Assembly: GCA_026692885.1 (NCBI GenBank)
Contig: JAPLNJ010000691.1
Coordinates: 1 to 47,121 of the forward strand
From: Planctomycetota bacterium
GTDB lineage: Bacteria; Planctomycetota; Planctomycetia; Pirellulales; Pirellulaceae
Length of the DNA stretch: 47,121 nt
Direction of reading: 5' to 3'
Below the pieces are notes generated by a model. It saw nothing but the letters and a program-made list of their open reading frames with translations, ran no database searches and was not told the origin of the DNA. The number at the start of each line of letters is the position of its first letter. Position 1 is the first letter of the stretch. Of the stretch, positions 25,377 through 33,216 are shown one piece after another. A program made the translations under genes and the position numbers.

Positions 25377-26108
25377 GTGAATCGCAGGAAATGCGTTGTT
25401 TTGGTTCCGGCCAACGGGCCGATTGAACCGGCGTGTGAGGACGCGTTGCGGGAATTGGAGCGACGGGGGTATCCGGTGCGGCGCGTGCGTGGTTTTGCCG
25501 CAATCGACCAGGGGCGATGCCAGATGGCCACCGATGCTTTGGCCGATGGCTTCGACGAAACAATGTGGATCGACGCAGATATCGGGTTCCCTCCCGACGC
25601 AGTCGATCGCCTCCGCACGCATGGGCTGCCGATGACCTGTGGCATCTATCCAAAGAAAGGCCAACGGGCCTTGGCGGTACACGTGCTGCCGGCCACACCA
25701 AAGCTGGTGTTTGGCGGCGAGGGAGGTCTGGCAGAGATCCTGTACGCGGCGACCGGTTTCTTGCTCGTGCGACGTGAAGTGTACGCTGAGATGCAGAAGC
25801 AACTGAGTCTGCCGCTCTGCAATCAACGTTTTGGGGGTCGGCCGCTGGTGCCGTTTTTCCTGCCCATGGTTCTTCCGGACGGCGAAGGTCACTGGTATCT
25901 GGCCGAGGATTACGCTTTTTCAGAGCGTGCGCGACAGTGCGGTTTTCGAATCATGGCCGATACCTCGATCCGGCTGTACCACTTCGGCGGCCACGGTTAC
26001 ACGTGGGAGGATGCGGGAATCGACCCTAAGCGTTTCGCCACGTTCCACTATCACCTGACCGGCGCCTCCGCTGATTCACAGTCCCAACCAAGAGGTCCGG
26101 GCGGCTAA
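25377..26108 (+). CDS. GT-A-type glycosyltransferase-like protein
   Basis: The GTG at 25377 is chosen because GGGGAGGA lies 6 nt upstream; an earlier in-frame start at 25281 has no such site. The 243-residue product opens with a beta strand (RKCVVLVPANGP), has a DxD-type metal/nucleotide-sugar site in MWIDADIGFPPDAV (residues about 62-75), and later an acidic motif in WYLAEDYAFSERARQCGF (about 178-195) followed by LYHFGGHGYTWED. This arrangement suggests a GT-A fold like family 2 glycosyltransferases and their uncharacterised relatives. No membrane segment is obvious, so it is probably cytoplasmic. Substrate unknown. It stands alone among mobile elements and is the only non-transposase gene on the plus strand. 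Confidence 0.7.
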   Translation: MNRRKCVVLVPANGPIEPACEDALRELERRGYPVRRVRGFAAIDQGRCQMATDALADGFDETMWIDADIGFPPDAVDRLRTHGLPMTCGIYPKKGQRALAVHVLPATPKLVFGGEGGLAEILYAATGFLLVRREVYAEMQKQLSLPLCNQRFGGRPLVPFFLPMVLPDGEGHWYLAEDYAFSERARQCGFRIMADTSIRLYHFGGHGYTWEDAGIDPKRFATFHYHLTGASADSQSQPRGPGG

Positions 26109-26324
26109 ACCGCCCGATGCGTCTTGTCGGCGTCCGCTTGGGGGGGCCGTCTGGACGATTGCCCGACGGTCGTCGCGCGCGACGCGGGAATGCGGCTACC
26201 CAGTAGGCAGCGGGCAATCGTAGCAGTGCCTGAAGCGAGCTGAATTCCGCTAGGTTCTCGCGTCAAAATCTCCTGAGACGGACTTAGCTTTGCCGAGCGC
26301 GTCCTTGTGCGTCGTTGTTGCCCC

Positions 26325-27601
26325 CACGGCCATCGCACCAAACCGACAGAAAGATTATTGCGTCGGACTTGCCAAAGTAAATGCTAGCAGCGAAAGATTT
26401 CCGCGAACGGTTATTTATCTCTCACGGAGGTCCTGCTCATGGCGTGTACGTTGACGCAAGCGTTTCACCAGCACTTCTCGGTTGTCGACGATCCTCGTAT
26501 TGACCGATCCAAGTGTCATCTACTGACGGATATTCTCTTCCTGGCAGTATGCGCGACCATCGCCGGTGCGGATGGACCATCGGATATCGCAGACTTTGGC
26601 AGGCAACAGATTCAATGGCTCCGCAAGTTCATTACGTTGCCCAACGGCATTCCCTCGCATGACACGATTGGCCGTGTCTTCTCGTTGATAAAGCCGCTAC
26701 AGTTTCAGCAAGCATTCCTCGGTTGGATCGGGACGCTGATGCCGGATGATGTCGACGGGAATGCTTTTCGCTTGGTGCCAATTGATGGGAAGACGTTGCG
26801 AGGATCTCTGCATCGAAACGAGGAGCAGAAACCTCTGCATCTGGTGAGCGCCTGGGCAACGAACTGTGGCTTGTCACTCGGACAGGTTGCGGTGGATGAA
26901 AAATCGAACGAGATCACAGCCATTCCAAAGCTCCTGGAAATGCTGGAGCTGGCCGGAGCGATTGTAACGATCGATGCCATGGGATGCCAGAAGGACATCG
27001 CCGAGAAGATAGTTGATAAGAAGGCGGATTTCGTCTTAGCGGTCAAAGATAATCAACCGAATCTTCGGGAGGCAATTGAGGCGTCATTTGTCGAGATTGA
27101 TAATCAGGATTCCGAGAACACGGGAAGTCGTCACTACGCGACTAAAGAAAAGTCGCGTGGTCGAAATGAGGAACGAGACTATGTGATCGCGCCGGTCCCG
27201 AAGGAAATGTTGGCAATTAAGACGGAATGGAAGGGACTCCGCACGATTGGTCGGGTCATTGCAAAGGTCGAACGTGATGGAAAACAATCTGAGGAAGTGC
27301 GATACTTCATTTCTAGCCTTCCGCCGAAAGTGAAGCAGTTTGCCGAGGCCGTGCGTGGTCACTGGGGTATTGAGAACAGTCTCCACTGGGTCCTGGACGT
27401 AGTGTTCGGTGAGGACGCCAGCGCCATCCACATCGGTCATGCACCCGAGAACTTCGGCTTCCTCCGGCGTTTTGTTGTTTCATTACTCAAGCGAGACACT
27501 TCGGAAGGCAGTCTGCGTCGCAAGCGAAAACGCGCCGCTTGGAGCACGAGCTTTCTGGAGAAAGTCCTGCGAAATCGGTGATCTTTGGTGCGATGGCCGT
27601 G
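26325..27601 (+). mobile_element. Intact ISAs1-family insertion sequence
   Basis: Perfect 18-bp inverted repeats CACGGCCATCGCACCAAA (26325-26342) and its complement (27584-27601) bound a 1,277-bp element with one transposase. The exact 10-bp direct repeat TTGTTGCCCC flanks it at 26315-26324 and 27602-27611 and is the target duplication; this length fits the ISAs1 family. Perfect ends and an exact duplication indicate recent insertion. The right junction lies only 8 bp beyond the stop codon of the 288-aa gene, so that gene's terminator region may have been displaced. Confidence 0.93.
26439..27581 (+). CDS. ISAs1 family transposase
   Basis: The 380-residue product has the normal ISAs1 length. 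The N-terminal region with VDDPRIDRSKCHLLTDILFL (residues about 16-35) is the family's conserved N-terminal domain. The DDE core is visible: Asp in VPIDGKTLRGS (about 113), Asp in VTIDAMGCQKDIA (about 179) and Glu in GHWGIENSLHWVLDV (about 308), the last being the family's best-conserved block. CGGAGG lies 8 nt upstream of the ATG. The frame is intact, so the element is probably functional. Confidence 0.94.
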   Translation: MACTLTQAFHQHFSVVDDPRIDRSKCHLLTDILFLAVCATIAGADGPSDIADFGRQQIQWLRKFITLPNGIPSHDTIGRVFSLIKPLQFQQAFLGWIGTLMPDDVDGNAFRLVPIDGKTLRGSLHRNEEQKPLHLVSAWATNCGLSLGQVAVDEKSNEITAIPKLLEMLELAGAIVTIDAMGCQKDIAEKIVDKKADFVLAVKDNQPNLREAIEASFVEIDNQDSENTGSRHYATKEKSRGRNEERDYVIAPVPKEMLAIKTEWKGLRTIGRVIAKVERDGKQSEEVRYFISSLPPKVKQFAEAVRGHWGIENSLHWVLDVVFGEDASAIHIGHAPENFGFLRRFVVSLLKRDTSEGSLRRKRKRAAWSTSFLEKVLRNR

Positions 27602-27618
27602 TTGTTGCCCCCACTCGG

Positions 27619-28485
27619 TCAGGGTCTGTCCGCCTCAGGTTCTCCCACGTCCTCAGGCAATGTGCGCCGTAGGCGTCTCTGCATCTCCAGGCGGATCTTC
27701 CGCACGGTTTCCATTTCCTTGGGCGGGCGGTCTGGCTCGTCGGGATCGTCACACAGGAAGTAGCCGAAGGCATTGTCAAGTCGCTCGGTATTGCCCTTCA
27801 GCCGCGTTTCGTATCGTGGCTTGAGACACAGCTCACGGTAGATGTACAAGTCCAGCATCTTCGCGAAACGCTCATAGCCCCACGCCTTTGGATTGCCGTC
27901 GAGCCAATCTCGGAGATGCTCTGGTGCATGCATGATGCGGACGTGCTCCGCCAACTCATCGAGACGGATATCTTTGTCGCGGAGTAAGTACCACGGCACG
28001 AGCAGTAACAACCCCGACTCTCCCAGGCTCGGAAGGTGGTAGACGGAGGGACTCCCGAGTTGCGGACGTAACGGAATCGGGAGGTCCCACGTGGCCAATG
28101 CCTCGAGTCCCCAACGGCTGCAGAAAAAACGGTACGCGGCATAGAATTCCCGTGACTCCGGCGGCGGTGGCTCCGGCCTCTCCCCCATCAGGGACATGGG
28201 CACGGTGGGAAATCCTCTCATCTTCTCGACTTCCTGTCCCCACTCGTTTCGAAACGAGTCGCATTCACTGCGGAAGGTCGTGTCTGTGACGAGCCAGCCG
28301 GCATATCCCCATCGTCGCGATTCGACTTTGCGATTCCGTTCGCGTTCATCTTCCCAGTAACGACGGATGTTTTTCTCGCTCCGACCGCTCCGCCGCATTT
28401 CGTCGTTGAGTAACTCGCGGATGTTCGCCGCCAACAGGCCGGAGACTTCGCTGGCGTTGTTTTCGTCGAAGCCGTGAAACCGCAC
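27619..28485 (-). CDS. Unrecognised 288-aa protein
   Basis: I do not recognise this family. The product is soluble-looking, rich in Arg, Glu and Trp, has no signal peptide or membrane segment, and contains a charged N-terminal helix (NIRELLNDEMRRSGRSEKN) and a Pro-rich turn (RPEPPPPES). The start is uncertain: GTG at 28485 lacks a clear Shine-Dalgarno, and the same frame stays open a little further upstream (LLALDPLVRF) to a TGA near 28510. A truncated 5' end is therefore possible. It lies 135-155 bp downstream of the SHD1/HEAT gene on the same strand and may have belonged to its operon. The ISAs1 element lies just beyond its stop. Confidence 0.6.
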   Translation of the reverse strand: MRFHGFDENNASEVSGLLAANIRELLNDEMRRSGRSEKNIRRYWEDERERNRKVESRRWGYAGWLVTDTTFRSECDSFRNEWGQEVEKMRGFPTVPMSLMGERPEPPPPESREFYAAYRFFCSRWGLEALATWDLPIPLRPQLGSPSVYHLPSLGESGLLLLVPWYLLRDKDIRLDELAEHVRIMHAPEHLRDWLDGNPKAWGYERFAKMLDLYIYRELCLKPRYETRLKGNTERLDNAFGYFLCDDPDEPDRPPKEMETVRKIRLEMQRRLRRTLPEDVGEPEADRP

Positions 28486-28638
28486 CAGCGGATCGAGCGC
28501 CAGTAACCGAGGTCACAGATGCTGGGCCGTCTCCTGCAGACGTCCGCGGTGCTATTCGCGACCCAGTCGGAGCGTCGGGGCGGTGATCACGTGCATCACG
28601 CTCCATTGCGGCGACGGAGATCGAGTACTAACATCTTA

Positions 28639-29791
28639 TCACTGGCGAAGCTGGATGCTTCGAATGACGGGTTCAATGCGTAGCTTCGTGAGCGGATCAC
28701 CATCGTTCTTGAGCTTCTCCAGCGCGGGCAGGCTCTTCTTGGTGCCGATTTGCGTCAGCACCAGCAAGGCACGATCGCGCGCGGCCCGATCACCCTGAGC
28801 AAGTACTTTGAGCATGGCTGGCTCGGCGGCAGAACCCATTTGACCGAGCGCAGAGACGACGGTGGGGTCCCCCTTGAGCAACAGTTGCACGAGCCGATCG
28901 ATGGCCGCAGTCGCTTGGAGGCGCCCCAGCGCGCTCACCGCGTGTTGCCGAACCAACACCGAGTCGCTGTCGAGCAGCTTGAGCAAGGCCGGCACATTCT
29001 CCTTCGTGGCGTGGTGCGCCAGTGCGTCGCCCACCGCCTCACGCACCTTCTCATTTTCGTGCTGGACGTACTTCTCCAGCGCTGGGGCGAGTTGACGCGG
29101 GGAATCCGTCCCCGGCTTGCCCTTGAGTCGGGTCCGCGCCACCGTGGCCTTCCGAGAATCATCGGACTGCAGGTCCTTGATCAGTTCGGGCAATTCGGCC
29201 AGGGTCACCGGGCGATTCATCTCCTTGACCATCTCGGCGCTGTCCTTGGCCAATTTCTCTCCGTCGGCCTTGATTTTGGCCTCTTCGGCCTCGCTCAGGA
29301 CGTCATAGCTAACCTGGACTGGTACCTCGACCCGGACCGTCCCTTCATGGATGGCTACTCGGACCTTCATCTGCGACGAGGCAAACACGCCTCGCGCCAA
29401 ATCGAAGGTCAGCTTGCCCTCGCCGCTGATGCCGATTTGCGGCTTGCCATCTACCTGGGCAGCACTGGTGGCCTGGTAGCTCCGGCTGATTTTCAGCAAG
29501 CCGCCCTCTGGGCCTTCGGCCGTGTACGTCGACTCTTCCCGGCCCGGCAGTTCCACCGGGCGGCTGCTGCCTACCCCTGGCACCGTCAGCCAGTCCATCG
29601 TCTTGGTTCGCAGAGCAATATCTGTGGCGACCTTCCACGGGTTCTCGTCTATCAGTGACAAAGGTTCGAAGGGCAGATGCGCTGCGCGACCGAGGAACAG
29701 GGGCAGATGCGAACCGCCCTCCGTGCTCACTATCCGGCCATAGCTGTCGACCTTGATAACTTCCGGAGCTGGCGAGGAAGAGTACGGATAG
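28639..29791 (-). pseudogene. 3' part of the IS-interrupted SHD1/HEAT-repeat gene
   Basis: This fragment continues the frame begun at 31942; the IS701-type element lies between the two. It encodes a beta-rich middle domain (KISRSYQATSA... through RVAIHEGTVRVEVPVQVSYD) and then about five HEAT/PBS-lyase-type helical repeats (KVREAVGDALAHHA, VLVRQHAVSALGRLQA, AARDRALLVLTQIG). HEAT repeats normally form a curved protein-binding scaffold. Without the insertion and one 4-bp target copy, the intact gene is 1,752 bp (583 residues) and in frame across the junction (SPGRYPYSSSPAPE). A GTG at 29730 could start a shorter product, but no Shine-Dalgarno supports it. Confidence 0.85.
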
Positions 29792-31339
29792 TACTACAGC
29801 GCTAAGTTGATCTTGCCTCGATTTGAGAAATCGACCAATCTGTTGTCCTTTTCAGGAGTTACGGAGGACACGGCATGGATGCCAAACAGATTCGCGAATT
29901 GAGACCGAGGCTGAAACGATTTCTGGGACAATTCGATGATTGCTTTGACCGCCGGGATACCCGCGAGCATTTCCCTACGTATGTGGAAGGGCAGTTGTCG
30001 GACTTGCCGCGGAAAAGCGTCGAGCCGATCGCGTTGAAGTCCGGCACATCCGTCCGCACCTTGCAGGAGTTCCTGAGCCAGCATTCCTGGAAGCATGACC
30101 AGATGCGGGATCGTTTGCAACAACTTGTGGCACGGGAGTACGGCGGACCGCACGGCGTCGGGTTGATTGACGAAACGAGCTACGTGAAGAAAGGAGACAA
30201 GACTCCCGGCGTGCAGCGGCAACACTGTGGTGCAGTCGGCAAGAAGGAGAACTGCGTCGTCACGGTCCACTTGGGCTTCTCCCGCGAAGACTCTCACTGC
30301 CTGCTGGATGGAGAACTGTACCTGCCTCAGAGTTGGTCGGACGACCGTGAACGCTGCCGCCAGGCGGGGATTCCCGACGAGATGGTCTATCGACCCAAGA
30401 CCGACATTGCCTTGGAACTTTACGATCGGGCGTCTCAGAACGGCGTGGAGTTTGAGTGGCTGACGTTTGATGAAGGTTACGGGGGAAAGCCACCCTTCCT
30501 CCGTGCTCTGGACACACGCGACCAGCGTTTCGTGGGCGAAGTGCCGGTCAATTTCCGAGCGTGGGCCAAACGGCCTCTGGTGACGACGCGGACCTATCGA
30601 CGTGGTGGTCGCGGTCGGCCTCGCAAAACGCCGCGTTTGGTAGCTGGTGGCCCGAAACTGCAAAAGGTGGCAGACCTTCTGAAACGAAACCGAAAACTGC
30701 GGCAACAACCATGGCAACGATGGCGCGTGAAGGATGGGGAGAAAGGGCCGATGGTTTGGGAGGTCAAACACATGCTGATCTACGTCCCGGATGCAGACGG
30801 CCTTCCCGGAAAAACTTGGCACTTGCTGATTGCCCGCAATCCCCTCGACCCCACGGAGATCAAGTATTTTGTGAGCAATGCGTCCCCAGAGACCACCGCG
30901 GAGGTTCTGCTGCTGGTGGCCTTCTCCCGCTGGCGGATCGAAAGGTGCTTTGAGGACGATAAGGGAGAGATCGGACTGGATCACTACGAAGGGCGAAAAT
31001 ACGTCGGCTTGAAGCGGCACTTGATACTGAGTGCGGTCAGCCTGTTGTTTCTGGCTCAAACGCGAGAAGCGTTGCGGGAAAAAAAATCCGGAATTGACAG
31101 TGTGCCAGATCCACATTGCCGTGAGTGCGGTGGTGCGGTCCTGGTGGCTTGACGGACGCGCTGCTGAACCGATCTTCGCGAAGGCCGCCGAGGAGATCGC
31201 TTGGCACCAAAAGCGGAACGCCCAAGCGCGCAAGAGCCACACCAAAACGACGCGGAAGAGACTGAGAAAACTCGGCATAAGACTGACCGAAATCAAACGC
31301 TGTCAGTGGCCACACACAAAATAACTTAGCGCTGTAGTA
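29792..31339 (+). mobile_element. IS701-type insertion sequence inside the SHD1/HEAT gene
   Basis: Perfect 17-bp inverted repeats TACTACAGCGCTAAGTT (29792-29808) and its complement (31323-31339) enclose a transposase. The 4-bp direct repeat ATAG occurs immediately outside at 29788-29791 and 31340-31343. Removing the element plus one ATAG joins the two SHD1/HEAT pieces in frame, which independently confirms the boundaries. The element is 1,548 bp and its transposase runs opposite to the interrupted gene. Confidence 0.93.
29875..31152 (+). CDS. IS701-family transposase with C-terminal frameshift
   Basis: The product has the IS701 block GLIDETSYVKKGDKTPGVQRQ (residues about 97-117; first catalytic Asp), a second Asp in FEWLTFDEGYGGKPPF (about 197), and the late Glu-containing block WRIERCFEDDKGEIGLDHYEG (about 347). 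GGAGG lies 7 nt upstream of the ATG. At 31079-31086 a run of eight A (GGGAAAAAAAATCC) shifts translation into a short false tail ending at 31152. The frame that looks like the family's true C-terminus (LTVCQIHIAVSAVVRSWW ... RKLGIRLTEI) continues to 31324 if one A is skipped. Either an inactivating insertion or slippage on the A-run could explain this; the catalytic residues lie upstream of it. Confidence 0.88.
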   Translation: MDAKQIRELRPRLKRFLGQFDDCFDRRDTREHFPTYVEGQLSDLPRKSVEPIALKSGTSVRTLQEFLSQHSWKHDQMRDRLQQLVAREYGGPHGVGLIDETSYVKKGDKTPGVQRQHCGAVGKKENCVVTVHLGFSREDSHCLLDGELYLPQSWSDDRERCRQAGIPDEMVYRPKTDIALELYDRASQNGVEFEWLTFDEGYGGKPPFLRALDTRDQRFVGEVPVNFRAWAKRPLVTTRTYRRGGRGRPRKTPRLVAGGPKLQKVADLLKRNRKLRQQPWQRWRVKDGEKGPMVWEVKHMLIYVPDADGLPGKTWHLLIARNPLDPTEIKYFVSNASPETTAEVLLLVAFSRWRIERCFEDDKGEIGLDHYEGRKYVGLKRHLILSAVSLLFLAQTREALREKKSGIDSVPDPHCRECGGAVLVA

Positions 31340-31942
31340 ATAGCGGCCCGGGGAATAACGAGACGGCGGAAGGCGGGAGCGGGAGGGCGCATACCGCGGC
31401 GCGGACACCGCCACGGGGCGTTGCCCGCGAGTGACGTTCTCGTGATACTCAATTTCGGCAACGCCCTCGGAGTTAACCGATTTGACCGAATAACGGACCG
31501 TGCCCTCCAGGATCTCCGCCTCCGTGCTGAGTTGTACCTCGGTCTTCACTCGGTAGTGGAATGTCTGACCCTTCTTCCAGCCGTAGCGCAGACCCTGTGC
31601 GGATGTCGCACCTGCCTTCTCGGTGGCCGGCTCGACCTTCCGTTCGGCGAACTGCGACGCATTGGCCGGCGGAGCGACTTGGCCCTCCGGCTTTCCGCCC
31701 AAACCCGCCTCGGCCGACTTGATCACACCGTCGATGTAGCGGATATCCGCCAAGCTCAATTTGCTCAACGGCACGTTGACTTCGGAGCCGTCATTTTTCT
31801 TCAGCACCGCCTGACCTTCGCGGACATCGATCAAATCGGCCTCAATGCTGAAGCCTCCGGAACGCGACGTCCACTTGCGGGCCATCACTGGTGCCGGAGC
31901 TGTCGAAGTCAGCACCAAAGCCACGAGAATAAGTCGATTCAT
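31340..31942 (-). pseudogene. 5' part of the IS-interrupted SHD1/HEAT-repeat gene
   Basis: The ATG at 31942 begins a signal peptide (MNRLILVALVLTSTAPAPVMA) with probable cleavage near residue 21. The SHD1 domain follows (residues about 22-70): RKWTSRSGGFSIEA, VREGQAVLKKNDG and VPLSKLSLADIRYI match its consensus. SHD1 domains are common in exported planctomycete proteins and are thought to bind other proteins. A beta-rich domain (GQTFHYRVKTEVQL, GTVRYSVKSV) follows until the insertion after SPGRYYY; translation then runs into IS sequence. The start lies only 21 bp after the stop of the leucine-rich gene, so the two were probably co-transcribed. Confidence 0.88.
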
Positions 31943-31963
31943 GGGTCGCCTTTTCAGCAGATT

Positions 31964-33112
31964 TCACCTTCCATCGTCGCCAAGACGCGATCCTGAAGAA
32001 CCGCCAATGCTTTCTACGAAGCGGCAATCGCGTATCCGTAACTCCTTCAGGCTTACAGACTTCTGAATGCAGGATATGTCCCTTAAATCAAATGAACGCT
32101 CAATCAAGAGATGTCGCACTGCGGGGTTTAGTCTGGTATCATGTGTCAACTCGGATAGTCCGTCAAATATTTCAAGATGCAACCTTGGACTGACGACGTG
32201 TTCAAGAAAACGTTTCATGCCCGTGGCGTTACTGGCCGTGACGCGGCAATAGGCTAGGCGGTCGAGCATGCCTTCGTCGATGTCGCAGGTCAAGTTCGAA
32301 GCGAAAACGTTCAAGTACCTCAAGTTACTGCAATCTCTGATTGTTGAGAGAACAAATGGCTCCCTCTTGAAGCAACGAATGCATAGCGACTCGACACGGG
32401 ACATCTTGCCGAGACCGATTACGACGGGGCACCCGTATGGGCGAAAGGAGAGAATTAGTGACTGCAATTGCAGCCCATCTAAGGGCGTCAAGTCTAAAAT
32501 GTCCTCGCGTCGTTCCTCGTCGTCGCCGGGAGCTGGCCTTACCGAGATCTCCTTGACACACAGGGTTCGCAATACACTAACTACCGCTCGGTCGATTGGA
32601 TAAGCTAATGCAACTGAATACGGCCTGGCATCTTCCTCAATCTTCTCTAGACGCAGCGCAGCTTTGATGTCAAGCACTTTTGTCGAGTGGAGACGCCATG
32701 GATCCTCAGGACGTTTCTTCACGTAGACGTCGCCGCGGTCATATCGTAGTAACACGTCATTTCCGGTCCACGCGACTGTGCAGAGCAGTCGCGAATTCAA
32801 CGCCCGATTGAAAGAAACAGGACGAAACACGAATAGTCTTTCCGGCGGCGTTAGAGAGACACGTACAGCACCCATCGCTTGCTGCGGTTGCGATTCAAAC
32901 GGTGGCGCCCAAACGATGAGTTCGAAGTCACCATCGACTGTAAACTCCTCTGAGGCGACTTCTGGCGCTATGCGGGGCGTTGCTTCCGTGGACCTCCCGT
33001 CGCAGGATGACCTGGAGCCAGCTGGTTGTCCGCCTTCAGTCATTGCTGCTAGCGGCAGACAAAGACTGACTGTAAGAGCGACTAAGCGGAGGACAGTTTG
33101 AGCAGTATTCAT
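31964..33112 (-). CDS. Secreted leucine-rich-repeat-like protein (382 aa)
   Basis: The ATG at 33112 is preceded by AAGGAG about 9 nt upstream and opens a good signal peptide (MNTAQTVLRLVALTVSLCLPLAA). The longer in-frame extension upstream is Arg-rich and lacks these marks. The mature protein has an N-terminal beta-rich part with DFELIVWAPPFES and then degenerate leucine-rich-repeat-like segments from about residue 210 (LTPLDGLQLQSLILSF, CSNLRYLNVFASNLT, CIQKSVSLKELRIRDC). Such proteins usually bind other proteins. It lies 104 bp downstream of the second giant gene and 21 bp upstream of the SHD1/HEAT gene, all on one strand, so a shared surface or envelope role is plausible but unproven. Confidence 0.72.
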   Translation of the reverse strand: MNTAQTVLRLVALTVSLCLPLAAMTEGGQPAGSRSSCDGRSTEATPRIAPEVASEEFTVDGDFELIVWAPPFESQPQQAMGAVRVSLTPPERLFVFRPVSFNRALNSRLLCTVAWTGNDVLLRYDRGDVYVKKRPEDPWRLHSTKVLDIKAALRLEKIEEDARPYSVALAYPIDRAVVSVLRTLCVKEISVRPAPGDDEERREDILDLTPLDGLQLQSLILSFRPYGCPVVIGLGKMSRVESLCIRCFKREPFVLSTIRDCSNLRYLNVFASNLTCDIDEGMLDRLAYCRVTASNATGMKRFLEHVVSPRLHLEIFDGLSELTHDTRLNPAVRHLLIERSFDLRDISCIQKSVSLKELRIRDCRFVESIGGSSGSRLGDDGR

Positions 33113-33185
33113 AACCAACGTCTCCTTCCCACGATCTTGCCGCTCGCTTCGGGCAATTCTGCGGGCGTGAATCCGGATCGACCAT

Positions 33186-33201
33186 GTGGGATTCTTCCCA
33201 C
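33186..33201 (-). other. Short hairpin after the second giant gene
   Basis: GTGGGATTCTTCCCAC forms a 6-bp stem with a 4-nt loop, 16 bp after the stop at 33217. There is no following T-run, so it is not a standard intrinsic terminator. It may slow the polymerase or protect the 3' end, or may be chance. Confidence 0.35.
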
Positions 33202-33216
33202 CGATGCAGCGAACCG

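Noticed and set aside
33186..33201. Intrinsic terminator
   Set aside because: The 6-bp stem is not followed by a T-run, so it is recorded only as a hairpin.
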